DNA of 64,000 nucleotides from positions 62,001 through 126,000 of the forward strand of contig JAEXOO010000043.1 of assembly GCA_023439305.1 (NCBI GenBank), in the 5' to 3' direction. Origin of the DNA: Pseudomonadota bacterium. Its GTDB lineage: Bacteria > Pseudomonadota > Gammaproteobacteria > Burkholderiales > Burkholderiaceae_B. The first letter of the stretch is position 1, and every line of letters starts with the position of its first letter. A program made the translations under genes and the position numbers. The notes below the pieces were generated by a model that did no database searches, was not told the origin of the DNA, and saw nothing but the letters and a program-made list of their open reading frames with translations. This document shows, in pieces, positions 9,901-18,593 of the stretch.

Positions 9901-10986
9901 CTGCGCGAAGCCGGCCTGTCGGCCCATTCGCATGTTATCGGCAGCCTGAACAGCGCCGACCAGATCGAGTTCTACCGCGATGGCACCTGCATCTATCAGG
10001 CCCCTCGCGTGGAGCTGGCGCAGCAGTGGAGCGAAGTCAGTCGCCGTATCATGGCGCTGCGCGACAACCCCGCCTGCGCCCAGGCGGAGTTCGACCGTTG
10101 GCAAGATGCCCAGGATCCTGGCATCTCGCCGCGCGTCGCCTTCAACCCCCAGGAAGACATTGCAGCGCCGTTCATCGCCACGGGCAAGCGTCCGCGCATC
10201 GCCATTCTGCGCGAACAGGGTTGCAACAGCCAGGTCGAGATGGCCTGGGCTTTCGACACGGCGGGCTTCGAAGCGGTGGACGTGCACATGACCGATCTGC
10301 TGTCGGGCCGCGTCTCGCTGGAACGCATGCAAGGCCTGGTGGCCGTGGGTGGCTTCAGTTATGGCGATGTGTTGGGCGCGGGCGAAGGCTGGGCCAAGAC
10401 CATTCGTTTCAATACTCAGTTGTCCGATCAGTTCGCCGCCTTCTTCGGCCGTCAGGATACCTTCGGCCTGGGCATCTGCAACGGCTGCCAGATGATGGCG
10501 GCCCTGGCTCCCATGATTCCTGGCGCCGACTTCTGGCCGCGCTTCACGCGCAACCAGTCCGAAAAATACGAGGCGCGCTTCTCCAGCGTGGAAATCGCCG
10601 ACTCGCCCTCCTTGTTCTTCAAGGGCATGGCGGGCACGCGCCTGCCGGTGGCGGTGGCGCACGGCGAAGGCTTCGCCAATTTCCAGCGCCAGGGCGATGC
10701 GTCCCGCGTGCAGGCCGCTGTCCACTTCGTGGATCATCAGGGCCGTCGCACGGAACAGTATCCCCTGAACCCCAATGGCAGCCCCGACGGCCTGACCGGC
10801 GTCACCACCGCCGACGGCCGCTTCACCATCATGATGCCGCACCCGGAGCGGGTCACGCGCAACGTCATGATGTCCTGGACGCCCGATAGCTGGGGCGCGG
10901 CTGACAAGGGTGCAGAACAGATGGGCAACGGCGGCTTTACTCCCTGGATGCGGATGTTCCGCAACGCCCGGGTCTGGATTGCTTAA
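6925..10986 (+). CDS. purL: Phosphoribosylformylglycinamidine synthase (FGAM synthase), large single-chain type
   Basis: This 1353-residue enzyme catalyses the fourth step of purine synthesis, converting FGAR, glutamine and ATP to FGAM. It follows the proteobacterial PurL layout: N-terminal PurS-like domain, linker, two AIRS-like synthetase halves (KVETHNHPTAIAPFPGA; SVGGMCSRDQMVGPWQVPV), and a C-terminal class I glutaminase with nucleophile Cys about 1185 in GICNGCQMM and His/Glu in PHPER near 1306-1308. The GTG at 6925 is chosen because the protein then starts SQILYFPGSSVLSAFR, which matches the usual N-terminus; the 14 extra upstream codons are not family-like. guaB follows after 42 nt, but with its own promoter-like sequence. 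Confidence 0.97.
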   Translation: MSQILYFPGSSVLSAFRRERLLERIEQLQLPVADIRALHEYYVWTDESGLDATARQQLSDLLDDGMPALSPEPAKGDLVLRVIPRLGTVSPWASKATDIAHNCGLAAVRRIERGVRYLITPKRGLLGLKDLDQAQLEQIAALLHDRMTETVVGQEFDGQALFAELPGKPIQSVDVLGGGIAALRHANDAMGLALSDDEIEYLMEAFARLGRNPHDVELMMFAQANSEHCRHKIFNAQWVIDGQRQDKTLFGMIRETHAAQPENTVVAYADNAAIMTGGQASLFHAGIDDQADEPVYQRHQALVHTLMKVETHNHPTAIAPFPGASTGAGGEIRDEGATGRGSKPKAGLTGFTVSNLCFPDHPEPWEVDSHGIPERIAKPLDIMIDGPIGGAAFNNEFGRPNLLGYFRTFEQTASQQRWGYHKPIMIAGGLGYIDDRLTHKDPLPVGALLIQLGGPGMRIGMGGGAASSMSVGANRAELDFDSVQRGNPEMERRAQEVIDRCWQQGDNNPVIAIHDVGAGGLSNAFPELVNDAKRGAIFELTRVPLEESGLSPAEIWSNESQERYVLAILPEDLDRFDRIAKRERCPYAVVGVATEERQLRVTFGEGLPGVDAQHTPKSVDERPVDVPMDVILGKAPRMERDVQRREGVQEPLDLTVIKLDDAVQRVLRHPTVANKNFLITIGDRSVGGMCSRDQMVGPWQVPVADCAVTLADFEGVRGEAMSMGERTPSAMIDAAASGRMAVAEALTNLVASDVRDLKDVKLSANWMAACGVDGQDAALFDTVHAVSQWCQQLGLSIPVGKDSLSMRTTWEQDGESRQVIAPVSLIVTAFAQVADVRRTLTPQLKTDQGDSALILIDLGQGRQRMGASVLAHAFNQVGQSVPDMQDAQAMLAFVKTVRQLADQGHILAYHDRSDGGLAATVAEMAFAGRTGVSVNLDMLTIDPHAADWGDYKIRPEQVSVQRDEITLRALFNEEAGAVIQVPLAQRDVVMQTLREAGLSAHSHVIGSLNSADQIEFYRDGTCIYQAPRVELAQQWSEVSRRIMALRDNPACAQAEFDRWQDAQDPGISPRVAFNPQEDIAAPFIATGKRPRIAILREQGCNSQVEMAWAFDTAGFEAVDVHMTDLLSGRVSLERMQGLVAVGGFSYGDVLGAGEGWAKTIRFNTQLSDQFAAFFGRQDTFGLGICNGCQMMAALAPMIPGADFWPRFTRNQSEKYEARFSSVEIADSPSLFFKGMAGTRLPVAVAHGEGFANFQRQGDASRVQAAVHFVDHQGRRTEQYPLNPNGSPDGLTGVTTADGRFTIMMPHPERVTRNVMMSWTPDSWGAADKGAEQMGNGGFTPWMRMFRNARVWIA

Positions 10987-10997
10987 ATGCTTACGCG

Positions 10998-11019
10998 TAT
11001 AATCGATTTTTGGACGGAG
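10998..11019 (+). promoter_or_regulatory. Probable guaB promoter -10 and ribosome binding site
   Basis: A perfect TATAAT lies at 10998-11003, followed by GGAG at 11016-11019, 9 nt before the guaB ATG. No good -35 hexamer is seen at standard spacing (TGGATT at 10975-10980 is the nearest), and a leader of about 20 nt would result. Confidence 0.5.
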
Positions 11020-11028
11020 TAAAAAAGC

Positions 11029-12489
11029 ATGCGTCTCATCAAGAAAGCACTCACCTTCGACGATGTGTTGTTGGTTCCTGCTTACTCCGAGGTTCTGCCT
11101 CGCGATACATCCCTGCTCACCCGCTTCACGCGGGACATCACCTTGAATATCCCGCTGGTGTCCGCTGCCATGGACACCGTTACCGAAGCTCGTCTGGCCA
11201 TTGCCATGGCTCAGGAAGGCGGCATCGGGATCATTCACAAAAACATGACTGCCGACGCGCAGGCCCGTGAAGTGGCTCGCGTCAAGCGACACGAATTCGG
11301 CATCGTCATCGATCCGGTCACGGTCACGCCCACCATGAAGGTGCGCGACGCCATCGCGTTGCAGCGCCAGCACGGCATTTCGGGCTTGCCCGTCGTGGAA
11401 GGTGGCAAGCTGGTGGGTATCGTCACCAATCGCGATCTGCGCTTCGAAGACCGCCTGGATCTGCCGCTGCGCGACGTCATGACGCCGCAAGAGCGCTTGA
11501 TCACCATGCGCGAAGGCGCCACGCTGGACGAAGCCCAGGCCCTGATGCACCGTCATCGTCTGGAGCGCGTGCTGATCGTCAACGATCAATACCAGCTTCG
11601 TGGCCTGGCGACCGTCAAGGACATCGTCAAGAACACGGAACACCCTCTGGCCAGCAAGGATTCGCAAGGCCAATTGCGCGTCGGTGCTGCCGTAGGCGTG
11701 GGCGAGGGCACCGAAGACCGAGTCGAAAAACTGGCGGCAGCCGGCGTGGACGCCGTGGTTGTGGATACGGCCCATGGCCATTCGCGTGGCGTCATCGAAC
11801 GTGTTCGTTGGGTCAAGAAAAACTTCCCTCGCATTCAGGTCATTGGCGGCAACATCGCCACGGCAGAAGCCGCCCGTGCGCTGGTGGAAGCCGGCGCGGA
11901 TTGCGTCAAGGTCGGCATCGGCCCAGGCTCGATCTGCACCACCCGCATCGTGGCAGGTGTGGGCGTGCCCCAGATTACCGCCATTGCCGATGTGGCCAAG
12001 GCACTGGAAGGCACGGGCGTGCCGCTGATCGCCGACGGCGGCATCCGCTTCTCGGGTGATGTATCCAAAGCCTTGGCTGCCGGCGCATCCGCCTGCATGA
12101 TGGGCGGCATGTTTGCCGGTACGGAAGAAGCTCCTGGCGAGGTCGTGCTGTTCCAGGGCCGTTCCTACAAGTCCTATCGCGGCATGGGCAGTCTGGGCGC
12201 CATGGTGGACGGCTCTGCCGATCGCTACTTCCAGGATCCGTCCAACAACGCCGACAAGCTGGTTCCCGAAGGCATCGAAGGTCGCGTTCCCTATAAGGGC
12301 AGCGTCATTGCCATCATCTACCAACTGGTAGGCGGCGTGCGCGCTTCCATGGGCTACTGCGGGTGCACGTCCATCGACGAACTGCATGCCAAGGCTGAAT
12401 TCGTGGAAATCACGGCTGCTGGTGTGCGTGAATCCCATGTGCACGATGTACAGATCACCAAGGAAGCGCCGAACTACCGCGCCGACTGA
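11029..12489 (+). CDS. guaB: IMP dehydrogenase
   Basis: This 486-residue protein oxidises IMP to XMP with NAD+, the first committed step to GMP. It has the TIM-barrel catalytic domain split by a pair of CBS domains (about residues 93-205). Visible active-site features are the loop GPGSICTTR with catalytic Cys303, GGIRFSGD, the MGGMFAGTEE phosphate-binding region and the mobile flap with GRVPYKG. Length and motifs are normal. It is followed by a strong bidirectional terminator. In many beta-proteobacteria guaA follows directly; here a reversed hydrolase gene lies between them. Confidence 0.97.
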   Translation: MRLIKKALTFDDVLLVPAYSEVLPRDTSLLTRFTRDITLNIPLVSAAMDTVTEARLAIAMAQEGGIGIIHKNMTADAQAREVARVKRHEFGIVIDPVTVTPTMKVRDAIALQRQHGISGLPVVEGGKLVGIVTNRDLRFEDRLDLPLRDVMTPQERLITMREGATLDEAQALMHRHRLERVLIVNDQYQLRGLATVKDIVKNTEHPLASKDSQGQLRVGAAVGVGEGTEDRVEKLAAAGVDAVVVDTAHGHSRGVIERVRWVKKNFPRIQVIGGNIATAEAARALVEAGADCVKVGIGPGSICTTRIVAGVGVPQITAIADVAKALEGTGVPLIADGGIRFSGDVSKALAAGASACMMGGMFAGTEEAPGEVVLFQGRSYKSYRGMGSLGAMVDGSADRYFQDPSNNADKLVPEGIEGRVPYKGSVIAIIYQLVGGVRASMGYCGCTSIDELHAKAEFVEITAAGVRESHVHDVQITKEAPNYRAD

Positions 12490-12511
12490 TCTTTATCGTC
12501 TCTTGCATGCC

Positions 12512-12546
12512 AAAAACCGCCGGCCTCAGGGCCGGCGGTTTTTTGT
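12512..12546. terminator. Bidirectional rho-independent terminator
   Basis: AAAAACCGCCGGCC, loop TCA, GGGCCGGCGGTTTTTT: a GC-rich stem with A-run before and T-run after. It can end both guaB (plus strand) and the minus-strand hydrolase at 12550. Confidence 0.9.
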
Positions 12547-12549
12547 GTA

Positions 12550-13437
12550 TCAGTCCGCCAGTTCCAGCAGCAGGCGGGCGACCTGGTCGGGATGCGTAAT
12601 CATGGCACTGTGTCCGCTGTCCAGTTCGCGGAAGTCCCAGTCTTTTTGTTGACGAGCCCATGCTCGTGAAGGGTCTACGCCTTTGAAGGGCGGCTGGGTG
12701 CAGGAAACATAGGCGCAGGGGCGCGCATTGCCGATCTGCGGGTTCTGCAGGCGCAAGGCGGAGCGGTAGACGCTGAGCGGCTGCGGAGTCAGCCTGCGGC
12801 CCACGAAGTGCAGGTCTTCGGAGGCATGCAGGCCCAGGGCGCTTAAGGGGGGAGGAGGGACGGCCGGCACGGTGCCGGCGCCGGCAGATGCGGTCATGCT
12901 GTCGACCACCTTGGAAGGCAGAGTGTCGAAGGTGCTCGTGCCGCTGGGTAGGATGAAGGCATCCAGGTAGACCAGCTGGCGCAGGCAGCGCGGCAGCACG
13001 TCGGCCACGCCGCTGATCACCAGGCCGCCGAAGCTGTGGCCTACCAGCACGACGTTGCACAGCTCTTCCCAGCGCAGCAGATTGGCCACGTCATCGACAA
13101 AGGTATCCAGAGTGATATTGGGTCCCAGCAGATGACTGCGTTCGCCCAGGCCGGTCAGGGTGGGCGTGTAGACTTTGTGGCCCTGGGCCTGGAGCCGCGC
13201 CGCGACCCGCCCCCAGCACCATCCGCCGTGCCAGGCGCCGTGCACCAGCACGAAGGTGTGGCTGGTAGGGGCGTCGTCCGTCTGGGTTTCGCAGTCGTAG
13301 GTAAAGGAATGCGGCAGGCTGTGGCGGCGCGAAGAAGGGGCGATGGAGCCGCCGCCTTGCTGGCCGCTGGCCTGGGCTGGAGGGGATTCGGGCTGATCGA
13401 TAGGGCCGGTCAGGTGCTGGGTACGACGTGAAGACAT
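12550..13437 (-). CDS. Alpha/beta hydrolase (esterase/methylketone-synthase-like)
   Basis: This is a 295-residue alpha/beta hydrolase of the compact plant-esterase-like class (salicylate-binding protein 2/hydroxynitrile lyase type). HTFVLVHGAWHGGWCW forms the oxyanion region, LVGHSFGG is the nucleophile elbow, and a late catalytic His lies in LDSGHSAM. About 60 N-terminal residues before the hydrolase core are rich in Ser/Pro/Gln and probably disordered. The ATG at 13437 is chosen because GGGAG lies 7 nt upstream. The gene interrupts the guaB-guaA pair on the opposite strand and has no visible partner. Substrate unknown. Confidence 0.8.
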   Translation of the reverse strand: MSSRRTQHLTGPIDQPESPPAQASGQQGGGSIAPSSRRHSLPHSFTYDCETQTDDAPTSHTFVLVHGAWHGGWCWGRVAARLQAQGHKVYTPTLTGLGERSHLLGPNITLDTFVDDVANLLRWEELCNVVLVGHSFGGLVISGVADVLPRCLRQLVYLDAFILPSGTSTFDTLPSKVVDSMTASAGAGTVPAVPPPPLSALGLHASEDLHFVGRRLTPQPLSVYRSALRLQNPQIGNARPCAYVSCTQPPFKGVDPSRAWARQQKDWDFRELDSGHSAMITHPDQVARLLLELAD

Positions 13438-13555
13438 ACAGAAACTCCCAATGTGGCTGCATGTACTGTATCCGCCTTGTCGCATGAATGCCAGTCAACA
13501 GAGACAATTTGGCCCCAAGACTGTCCGGCTCCTCCCTAAGCGGCGCGACACAGCG

Positions 13556-13561
13556 TAAAAT
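13556..13561 (+). promoter_or_regulatory. Candidate guaA -10 hexamer
   Basis: TAAAAT lies 37 nt before the guaA ATG in the gap after the divergent hydrolase. No convincing -35 is seen. Confidence 0.35.
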
Positions 13562-13598
13562 AGACTCTTTACCGCTTTCTTATTGGCTCGATATCTTC

Positions 13599-15185
13599 AT
13601 GCACCAGCGAATCCTGATCCTCGATTACGGCTCCCAAGTCACCCAGCTCATCGCGCGCCGTGTGCGTGAAGCCGGCGTGTATTGCGAAATTCATCCCGGC
13701 GACGTGTCGGACGAATTCATTGCCAGCCAGGAAGGGCTCAAGGGCATTATCCTGTCGGGCAGCCATGCCTCGGCCTATGCCGAAGAATCGCTGAAGGTGC
13801 CTGCCTCGGTATTCCAGGCCGGCGTGCCGGTGCTGGGCATCTGCTACGGCATGCAGGCCATGGCGATGCAACTGGGCGGAACGGTTTCTTTTTCGGACCA
13901 GCGTGAATTCGGCTATGCCGAAGTGCGCGCGCACGGCCATACCCGCCTGCTGGACGGCATCCAGGACTTTTCCACCGAGCAAGGCCACGGCATGCTCAAG
14001 GTCTGGATGAGCCATGGCGACAAAGTCACTGACCTGCCCGCCGGTTTTAAGCTCATGGCGTCCACGCCCAGTTGCCCCATCGCCGGCATGGCCGACGAAG
14101 CGCGCGGCTTCTATGGCGTTCAGTTCCACCCCGAAGTCACCCATACCGTACGGGGCCAGGCCTTGTTCCAACGCTTCGTGCGCGACATCTGCGGCTGCGA
14201 AGGCGACTGGAACATGCCCGACTACGTTGAAGAAGCCGTTGCTCGCATCCGCGAACAAGTTGGCTCGGACGAAGTCATCCTGGGCCTGTCGGGTGGCGTG
14301 GACTCGTCGGTGGCGGCGGCTCTTATCCACCGCGCCATCGGCGATCAGCTCACATGCGTCTTCGTGGATCACGGCCTGTTGCGCCTGAACGAAGCCGAAC
14401 AAGTCATGAAAACCTTCGCCGACAACCTGGGCGTCAAGGTCATTCACGTGGATGCCACCGATCGTTTCATGGGGCACCTGACCGGCGTCACCGACCCCGA
14501 AGCCAAGCGCAAGGTCATCGGCCGTGAATTCGTGGAAATCTTCCAGGAAGAAGCCGGTAAGCTTACTGCGGCGCGCTGGCTGGCCCAGGGCACCATTTAC
14601 CCCGACGTCATCGAATCCGCCGCCTCCAAAACCGGCAAGGCCGTGGCCATCAAGTCGCACCACAACGTGGGCGGCCTGCCCGAAACCCTGAATCTGAAGC
14701 TGCTGGAGCCCCTGCGCGAACTGTTCAAGGACGAAGTGCGCAAGCTGGGCGTGGCCTTGGGCCTGCCGCACGGCATGGTCTACCGCCACCCGTTCCCCGG
14801 CCCAGGCCTGGGCGTGCGCATCCTGGGTGAAGTCAAACGCGAATATGCCGACCTGCTGCGTCGCGCCGACGCCATTTTCATCGAAGAATTGAACACCACC
14901 ATTGATCCGGAAACCGGCAAGAGCTGGTACGACCTGACCTCGCAGGCTTTTACCGTCTTCCTGCCCGTCAAATCTGTGGGCGTTATGGGCGACGGCCGCA
15001 CCTACGACTACGTCGTGGCGCTGCGCGCTGTGCAGACCTCCGACTTCATGACCGCCGACTGGGCCGAACTGCCATACTCGCTGCTCAAACGCGTCTCCGG
15101 CCGCATCATCAACGAAGTGCGCGGCATCAACCGCGTCACCTACGACGTCTCCAGCAAGCCACCGGCGACGATTGAGTGGGAGTGA
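13599..15185 (+). CDS. guaA: GMP synthase (glutamine-hydrolysing)
   Basis: At 528 residues this converts XMP to GMP with ATP and glutamine. The N-terminal class I glutaminase domain has Cys82 in LGICYGMQAM and the HPEV histidine motif. The central ATP pyrophosphatase has the P-loop SGGVDSSV. The C-terminal dimerisation domain ends with the conserved KPPATIEWE. The ATG at 13599 gives MHQRILILDYGSQ, the classic GuaA start; a longer frame upstream would add 37 atypical residues. Confidence 0.97.
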   Translation: MHQRILILDYGSQVTQLIARRVREAGVYCEIHPGDVSDEFIASQEGLKGIILSGSHASAYAEESLKVPASVFQAGVPVLGICYGMQAMAMQLGGTVSFSDQREFGYAEVRAHGHTRLLDGIQDFSTEQGHGMLKVWMSHGDKVTDLPAGFKLMASTPSCPIAGMADEARGFYGVQFHPEVTHTVRGQALFQRFVRDICGCEGDWNMPDYVEEAVARIREQVGSDEVILGLSGGVDSSVAAALIHRAIGDQLTCVFVDHGLLRLNEAEQVMKTFADNLGVKVIHVDATDRFMGHLTGVTDPEAKRKVIGREFVEIFQEEAGKLTAARWLAQGTIYPDVIESAASKTGKAVAIKSHHNVGGLPETLNLKLLEPLRELFKDEVRKLGVALGLPHGMVYRHPFPGPGLGVRILGEVKREYADLLRRADAIFIEELNTTIDPETGKSWYDLTSQAFTVFLPVKSVGVMGDGRTYDYVVALRAVQTSDFMTADWAELPYSLLKRVSGRIINEVRGINRVTYDVSSKPPATIEWE

Positions 15186-15225
15186 TATTCCACCCTGAAT
15201 AGCCAGAAATCAGGCTGTCCAAATA

Positions 15226-15256
15226 AGAAAGCCCGCTTAAAGCGGGCTTTCTTTTA
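15226..15256. terminator. Bidirectional rho-independent terminator between guaA and metR
   Basis: AGAAAGCCCGCTT, loop AA, AGCGGGCTTTCTTTT. The stem is strong in both directions and overlaps the last codons of the minus-strand metR gene. Confidence 0.88.
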
Positions 15257-16159
15257 TTTAGCCAAAGAAAAAGCCAGCGACGGCGTTCGGGCGAGTTCCA
15301 GAAAGGCCCGCACGTAGTCGATGGCGACATCGGTTTCACGCGTGCCCAGGAATATCTGCTTGGCGATGCCTTGGGGGCCCAGGCGTACGGGGACGATGTC
15401 CAGCTTGTCGGCGTATTCTTCGACCAGCCAGCGCGGCAGGGCGGCAACGCCGCGGCCGCTGGCCACCATCTGCAACATGATGTCGGTGGTTTCAATAGTT
15501 TTGTGGCGTTTGGGCGCGATACCGGCGGGCAGCAGGAACTGGTTGTAGATGTCCAGGCGCTCTACGTCCACGGGGTAGGAAATCAGTATTTCTTTGTTGA
15601 GGTCCTGCGGTCGCGCATGGTCGACTTGAGCCAGGGCATGGTTCTTGGCGACCACCAGGACTTGTTCGTAGTCGAATACGGGCTCGAAGGTCAGGCCGGG
15701 CTTGAACAGCGGATCGGGGGTCACGAGCACATCGATTTCGTAGCCGAACAGCGCGCCTATGCCCCCGAACTGGAATTTCTGTTTGACATCCACATCGACG
15801 TCGGGCCAGGCGCTGAGATAGGGCGAGACGATTTTCAGTAGCCATTGGTAGCAGGGGTGGCATTCCATGCCGATGCGCAGTGAGCCTCGCTCGCCTTGGG
15901 CGAACTGGCCTAAACGTTCTTCGGCCAGATCCAGTTGCGGCAGCACGCGATTGGCGACGGCCAGCAAATATTGACCTGCCTGGGTCAGTTGCAGGCTGCG
16001 GCCTTCGCGCAGCCAGATGGGGGTGCCCAACTGCTGTTCGAGTTTTCTCATGGTGTGGCTGAGCGCGGATTGGGTCACGTGCAGCACGCCGGCGGCTGCG
16101 GTCAAGGAACCTTGCTTGTCGACTTGCTGCACGACGGCCAGATGGATGCGTTCCAACAT
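15254..16159 (-). CDS. metR: LysR-type regulator of methionine genes, MetR
   Basis: This 301-residue LysR-type regulator has an N-terminal winged helix (SLTAAAGVLHVTQSALSHTM) and a periplasmic-binding-like effector domain. The sequence from METDIMLQMV-like to GVAALPRWLVEEY matches MetR, which uses homocysteine as co-activator. The gene is divergent from metE and the 110-bp gap holds a perfect MetR box, which fixes the assignment. It probably activates the metE-mesX-mesD run and represses itself. Length equals the family norm. Confidence 0.93.
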   Translation of the reverse strand: MLERIHLAVVQQVDKQGSLTAAAGVLHVTQSALSHTMRKLEQQLGTPIWLREGRSLQLTQAGQYLLAVANRVLPQLDLAEERLGQFAQGERGSLRIGMECHPCYQWLLKIVSPYLSAWPDVDVDVKQKFQFGGIGALFGYEIDVLVTPDPLFKPGLTFEPVFDYEQVLVVAKNHALAQVDHARPQDLNKEILISYPVDVERLDIYNQFLLPAGIAPKRHKTIETTDIMLQMVASGRGVAALPRWLVEEYADKLDIVPVRLGPQGIAKQIFLGTRETDVAIDYVRAFLELARTPSLAFSLAK

Positions 16160-16165
16160 AATATG

Positions 16166-16178
16166 TGAAGAATATTCA
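16166..16178. promoter_or_regulatory. MetR box (perfect)
   Basis: TGAA GAATA TTCA matches the established TGAA-N5-TTCA MetR site exactly. It is centred about 64 bp upstream of the predicted metE start point, a normal activator position, and 7 bp upstream of the metR start codon, which suits autoregulation. Confidence 0.85.
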
Positions 16179-16200
16179 TGGGTTGGTGAGATAAGACCAT

Positions 16201-16229
16201 TTTACGTCATTGAAACGTCTTCCTACAAT
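16201..16229 (+). promoter_or_regulatory. metE promoter with second, imperfect MetR site
   Basis: -35 TTTACG (16201-16206), 17-bp spacer, -10 TACAAT (16224-16229). Within the spacer lies TGAA ACGTC TTCC (16211-16223), one mismatch from the MetR consensus. Two sites in tandem is the arrangement known at E. coli metE. Confidence 0.65.
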
Positions 16230-16269
16230 GCAAGTCATTCCTTACTTCATTGGTTTCTGAGAGCGGCAC

Positions 16270-18561
16270 ATGACGACGATCCACAACCTTGGCTTTCCGC
16301 GCATCGGCGCTAAACGTGAACTGAAGTTTGCGTTGGAGTCCTACTGGAAGGGCGAATCGTCGCGTGACGAACTCAAGGCCCTGGGCGCCCAGCTGCGCCA
16401 GCGCCACTGGGAAAACCAGGCAGGTCTGGACCTGGTGCCGGTGGGAGATTTTTCGTTTTACGACCAAGTGCTGGACGCCAGCTTCACCCTGGGCAACCTG
16501 CCCGAGCGCGTGCAGGGGTTTCATGGCGACGAGCTGGATAATTATTTTCGCGTCGCTCGGGGACGGTCAGCTCAGGGGCAGCAAGAGCACAGCGGCTGTT
16601 GCGGCGGTGTGGCGGCCGGTGAAATGACCAAGTGGTTCGACACTAACTACCATTACATCGTCCCTGAGTTCACCGCTGACACTCAGTTCAAGCTGGACGC
16701 GTCGCGCCTGTTGGCACAAGTGGCGCAGGCCAAGGCGCTGGGCGTGAACGCCAAGCCGGTGATCATAGGCCCGGTAACTTACCTGGCCCTGGGCAAGGCC
16801 AAGGACGGCTCCGACAAGTTGGCTTTGCTGGATCGTCTGCTGCCCGTGTACGCCCAGTTGCTGAATGCGCTGTCTCAGGAGGGCGTGGAGTGGGTGCAGG
16901 TCGACGAACCTATTCTGGTGACCGAGCTGGATGACGCCTGGCAGCAGGCGTTCCAGACGGCCTACCAGTATCTGAACGGCGTCGACGTCAAGCTGCTGGT
17001 GGCGACTTATTTTGGCCAATTGCAGGAAAACGCCGCACTCGCTGCCAAACTGCCTGTAGCCGGTCTGCACGTGGATGCCATCAATGATCGTGACGGCGCT
17101 CAGTCCTTGATCGACGGGCTGGCCGACGACAAGGTCTTGTCCCTGGGCGTGATCAATGGCCGAAATATCTGGAAGACAGACCTGAACGCTGTGCTGGACT
17201 GGGTGGAACCGATTGCCCGCCAGTTGGGCGACCGGTTGTGGATTGCACCGTCGTGCTCGCTGCTGCACGTGCCGGTGGATCTGGACAGTGAGCAAAAACT
17301 CGACGCCGAGGTCAAATCCTGGCTGGCCTTCGCCTTGCAAAAGCTGGATGAATTGCGCGTGCTGGGCAGGGCCCTGCGTGAAGGCCGCGAGGTGCTCAAG
17401 GTTGAGCTTGCCGACAATCTGGCGGCGCTGACGGCCCGTCGCACTTCGTCTCGTGTGAACAATCCTGTGGTGAAGGCGGCTGTCGCGGGTATTACGGCCG
17501 AGCTGGGCAAGCGCAAGAGCGCGTATGCCGAGCGCGCCGTCCGACAAGCGGCTGTCTTGAAGCTGCCGGCTTACCCCACCACCACGATTGGTTCTTTTCC
17601 CCAGACAGCGGATATCCGGCGCGCCCGCAGCGAGTTCAAGGCCGGTCGCCTGGACGAGGCAGGCTATCTGGCCGCCATGCGCGCCGAGATCGAGCGCAGC
17701 GTGCGTGAACAGGAAAAACTGGGGCTGGATGTGCTTGTGCACGGCGAAGCCGAACGCAACGACATGGTCGAGTATTTCGGCGAGCAACTGGACGGCTACG
17801 TGTTCAGCCAGTTCGCTTGGGTGCAGTCCTATGGTTCGCGCTGCGTCAAGCCGCCCATTCTGTTTGGCGACATCAGCCGTCCCAAGGCCATGACGGTGGA
17901 GTGGATCACGTATGCCCAGTCGCTGACGGACAAGCCCATGAAAGGCATGCTGACCGGGCCGGTGACCATCTTGAATTGGTCGTTTGTGCGTGACGATCAG
18001 CCTCGTTCGGCCTCGTGCCTGCAACTGGCGCTGGCCATCCGCGCAGAAGTGCTGGACCTGGAACAAGCCGGCGTGCAGGTCATCCAGATCGACGAAGCCG
18101 CGCTGCGAGAGGGATTGCCGCTGCGCAAGGCGCAATGGCAGGCGTATCTGGACTGGGCGGTGGAAAGCTTTCGCATTACAGCCAACGGTGTAAGCGACCA
18201 GACACAGATCCACACCCATATGTGCTATTCGGAGTTCAACGACATTATTGCGTCGATTGCCGATATGGATGCCGATGTGATCACCATCGAAACCAGCCGC
18301 TCGGATATGGAGTTGCTCGATGCGTTCGAGGGTTTCCAGTATCCCAATGAAATCGGTCCCGGCGTGTATGACATTCATTCGCCCAATATTCCGACCGAGC
18401 AGCATATTGTTGATTTGATGACCAAGGCCGCCGAGCGCGTGCCGGCGGAGCGCTTGTGGGTGAATCCGGACTGCGGCTTGAAGACACGCCAATGGAATGA
18501 GGTGATTCCAGCATTGAATAATATGGTTGCCGCCGCCAGGACGTTGCGCGCCAGCGCGTGA
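16270..18561 (+). CDS. metE: Cobalamin-independent methionine synthase
   Basis: This 763-residue enzyme transfers the methyl group of 5-methyltetrahydropteroyl-triglutamate to homocysteine. It has the two-barrel MetE layout: N-terminal barrel with EMTKWFDTNYHYIVPEF and the C-terminal catalytic barrel with zinc ligands His650, Cys652, Glu674 and Cys735, each offset by +9 from E. coli His641/Cys643/Glu665/Cys726. The offset is partly explained by a loop near residues 98-117 containing HSGCCGG. It is the first gene of a probable metE-mesX-mesD operon and should be induced by MetR when homocysteine accumulates and cobalamin-dependent MetH is insufficient. Confidence 0.96.
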   Translation: MTTIHNLGFPRIGAKRELKFALESYWKGESSRDELKALGAQLRQRHWENQAGLDLVPVGDFSFYDQVLDASFTLGNLPERVQGFHGDELDNYFRVARGRSAQGQQEHSGCCGGVAAGEMTKWFDTNYHYIVPEFTADTQFKLDASRLLAQVAQAKALGVNAKPVIIGPVTYLALGKAKDGSDKLALLDRLLPVYAQLLNALSQEGVEWVQVDEPILVTELDDAWQQAFQTAYQYLNGVDVKLLVATYFGQLQENAALAAKLPVAGLHVDAINDRDGAQSLIDGLADDKVLSLGVINGRNIWKTDLNAVLDWVEPIARQLGDRLWIAPSCSLLHVPVDLDSEQKLDAEVKSWLAFALQKLDELRVLGRALREGREVLKVELADNLAALTARRTSSRVNNPVVKAAVAGITAELGKRKSAYAERAVRQAAVLKLPAYPTTTIGSFPQTADIRRARSEFKAGRLDEAGYLAAMRAEIERSVREQEKLGLDVLVHGEAERNDMVEYFGEQLDGYVFSQFAWVQSYGSRCVKPPILFGDISRPKAMTVEWITYAQSLTDKPMKGMLTGPVTILNWSFVRDDQPRSASCLQLALAIRAEVLDLEQAGVQVIQIDEAALREGLPLRKAQWQAYLDWAVESFRITANGVSDQTQIHTHMCYSEFNDIIASIADMDADVITIETSRSDMELLDAFEGFQYPNEIGPGVYDIHSPNIPTEQHIVDLMTKAAERVPAERLWVNPDCGLKTRQWNEVIPALNNMVAAARTLRASA

Positions 18562-18593
18562 TTTTAGATTGAATATTGGAATATAGAACCAAA

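Noticed and set aside
7507..12444. A minus-strand open frame of 1645 codons opposite purL and guaB
   Set aside because: It is antisense to two certain genes and follows their third-codon-position bias in high G+C DNA. The translation is His/Gln/Arg/Gly-rich without any family motif.
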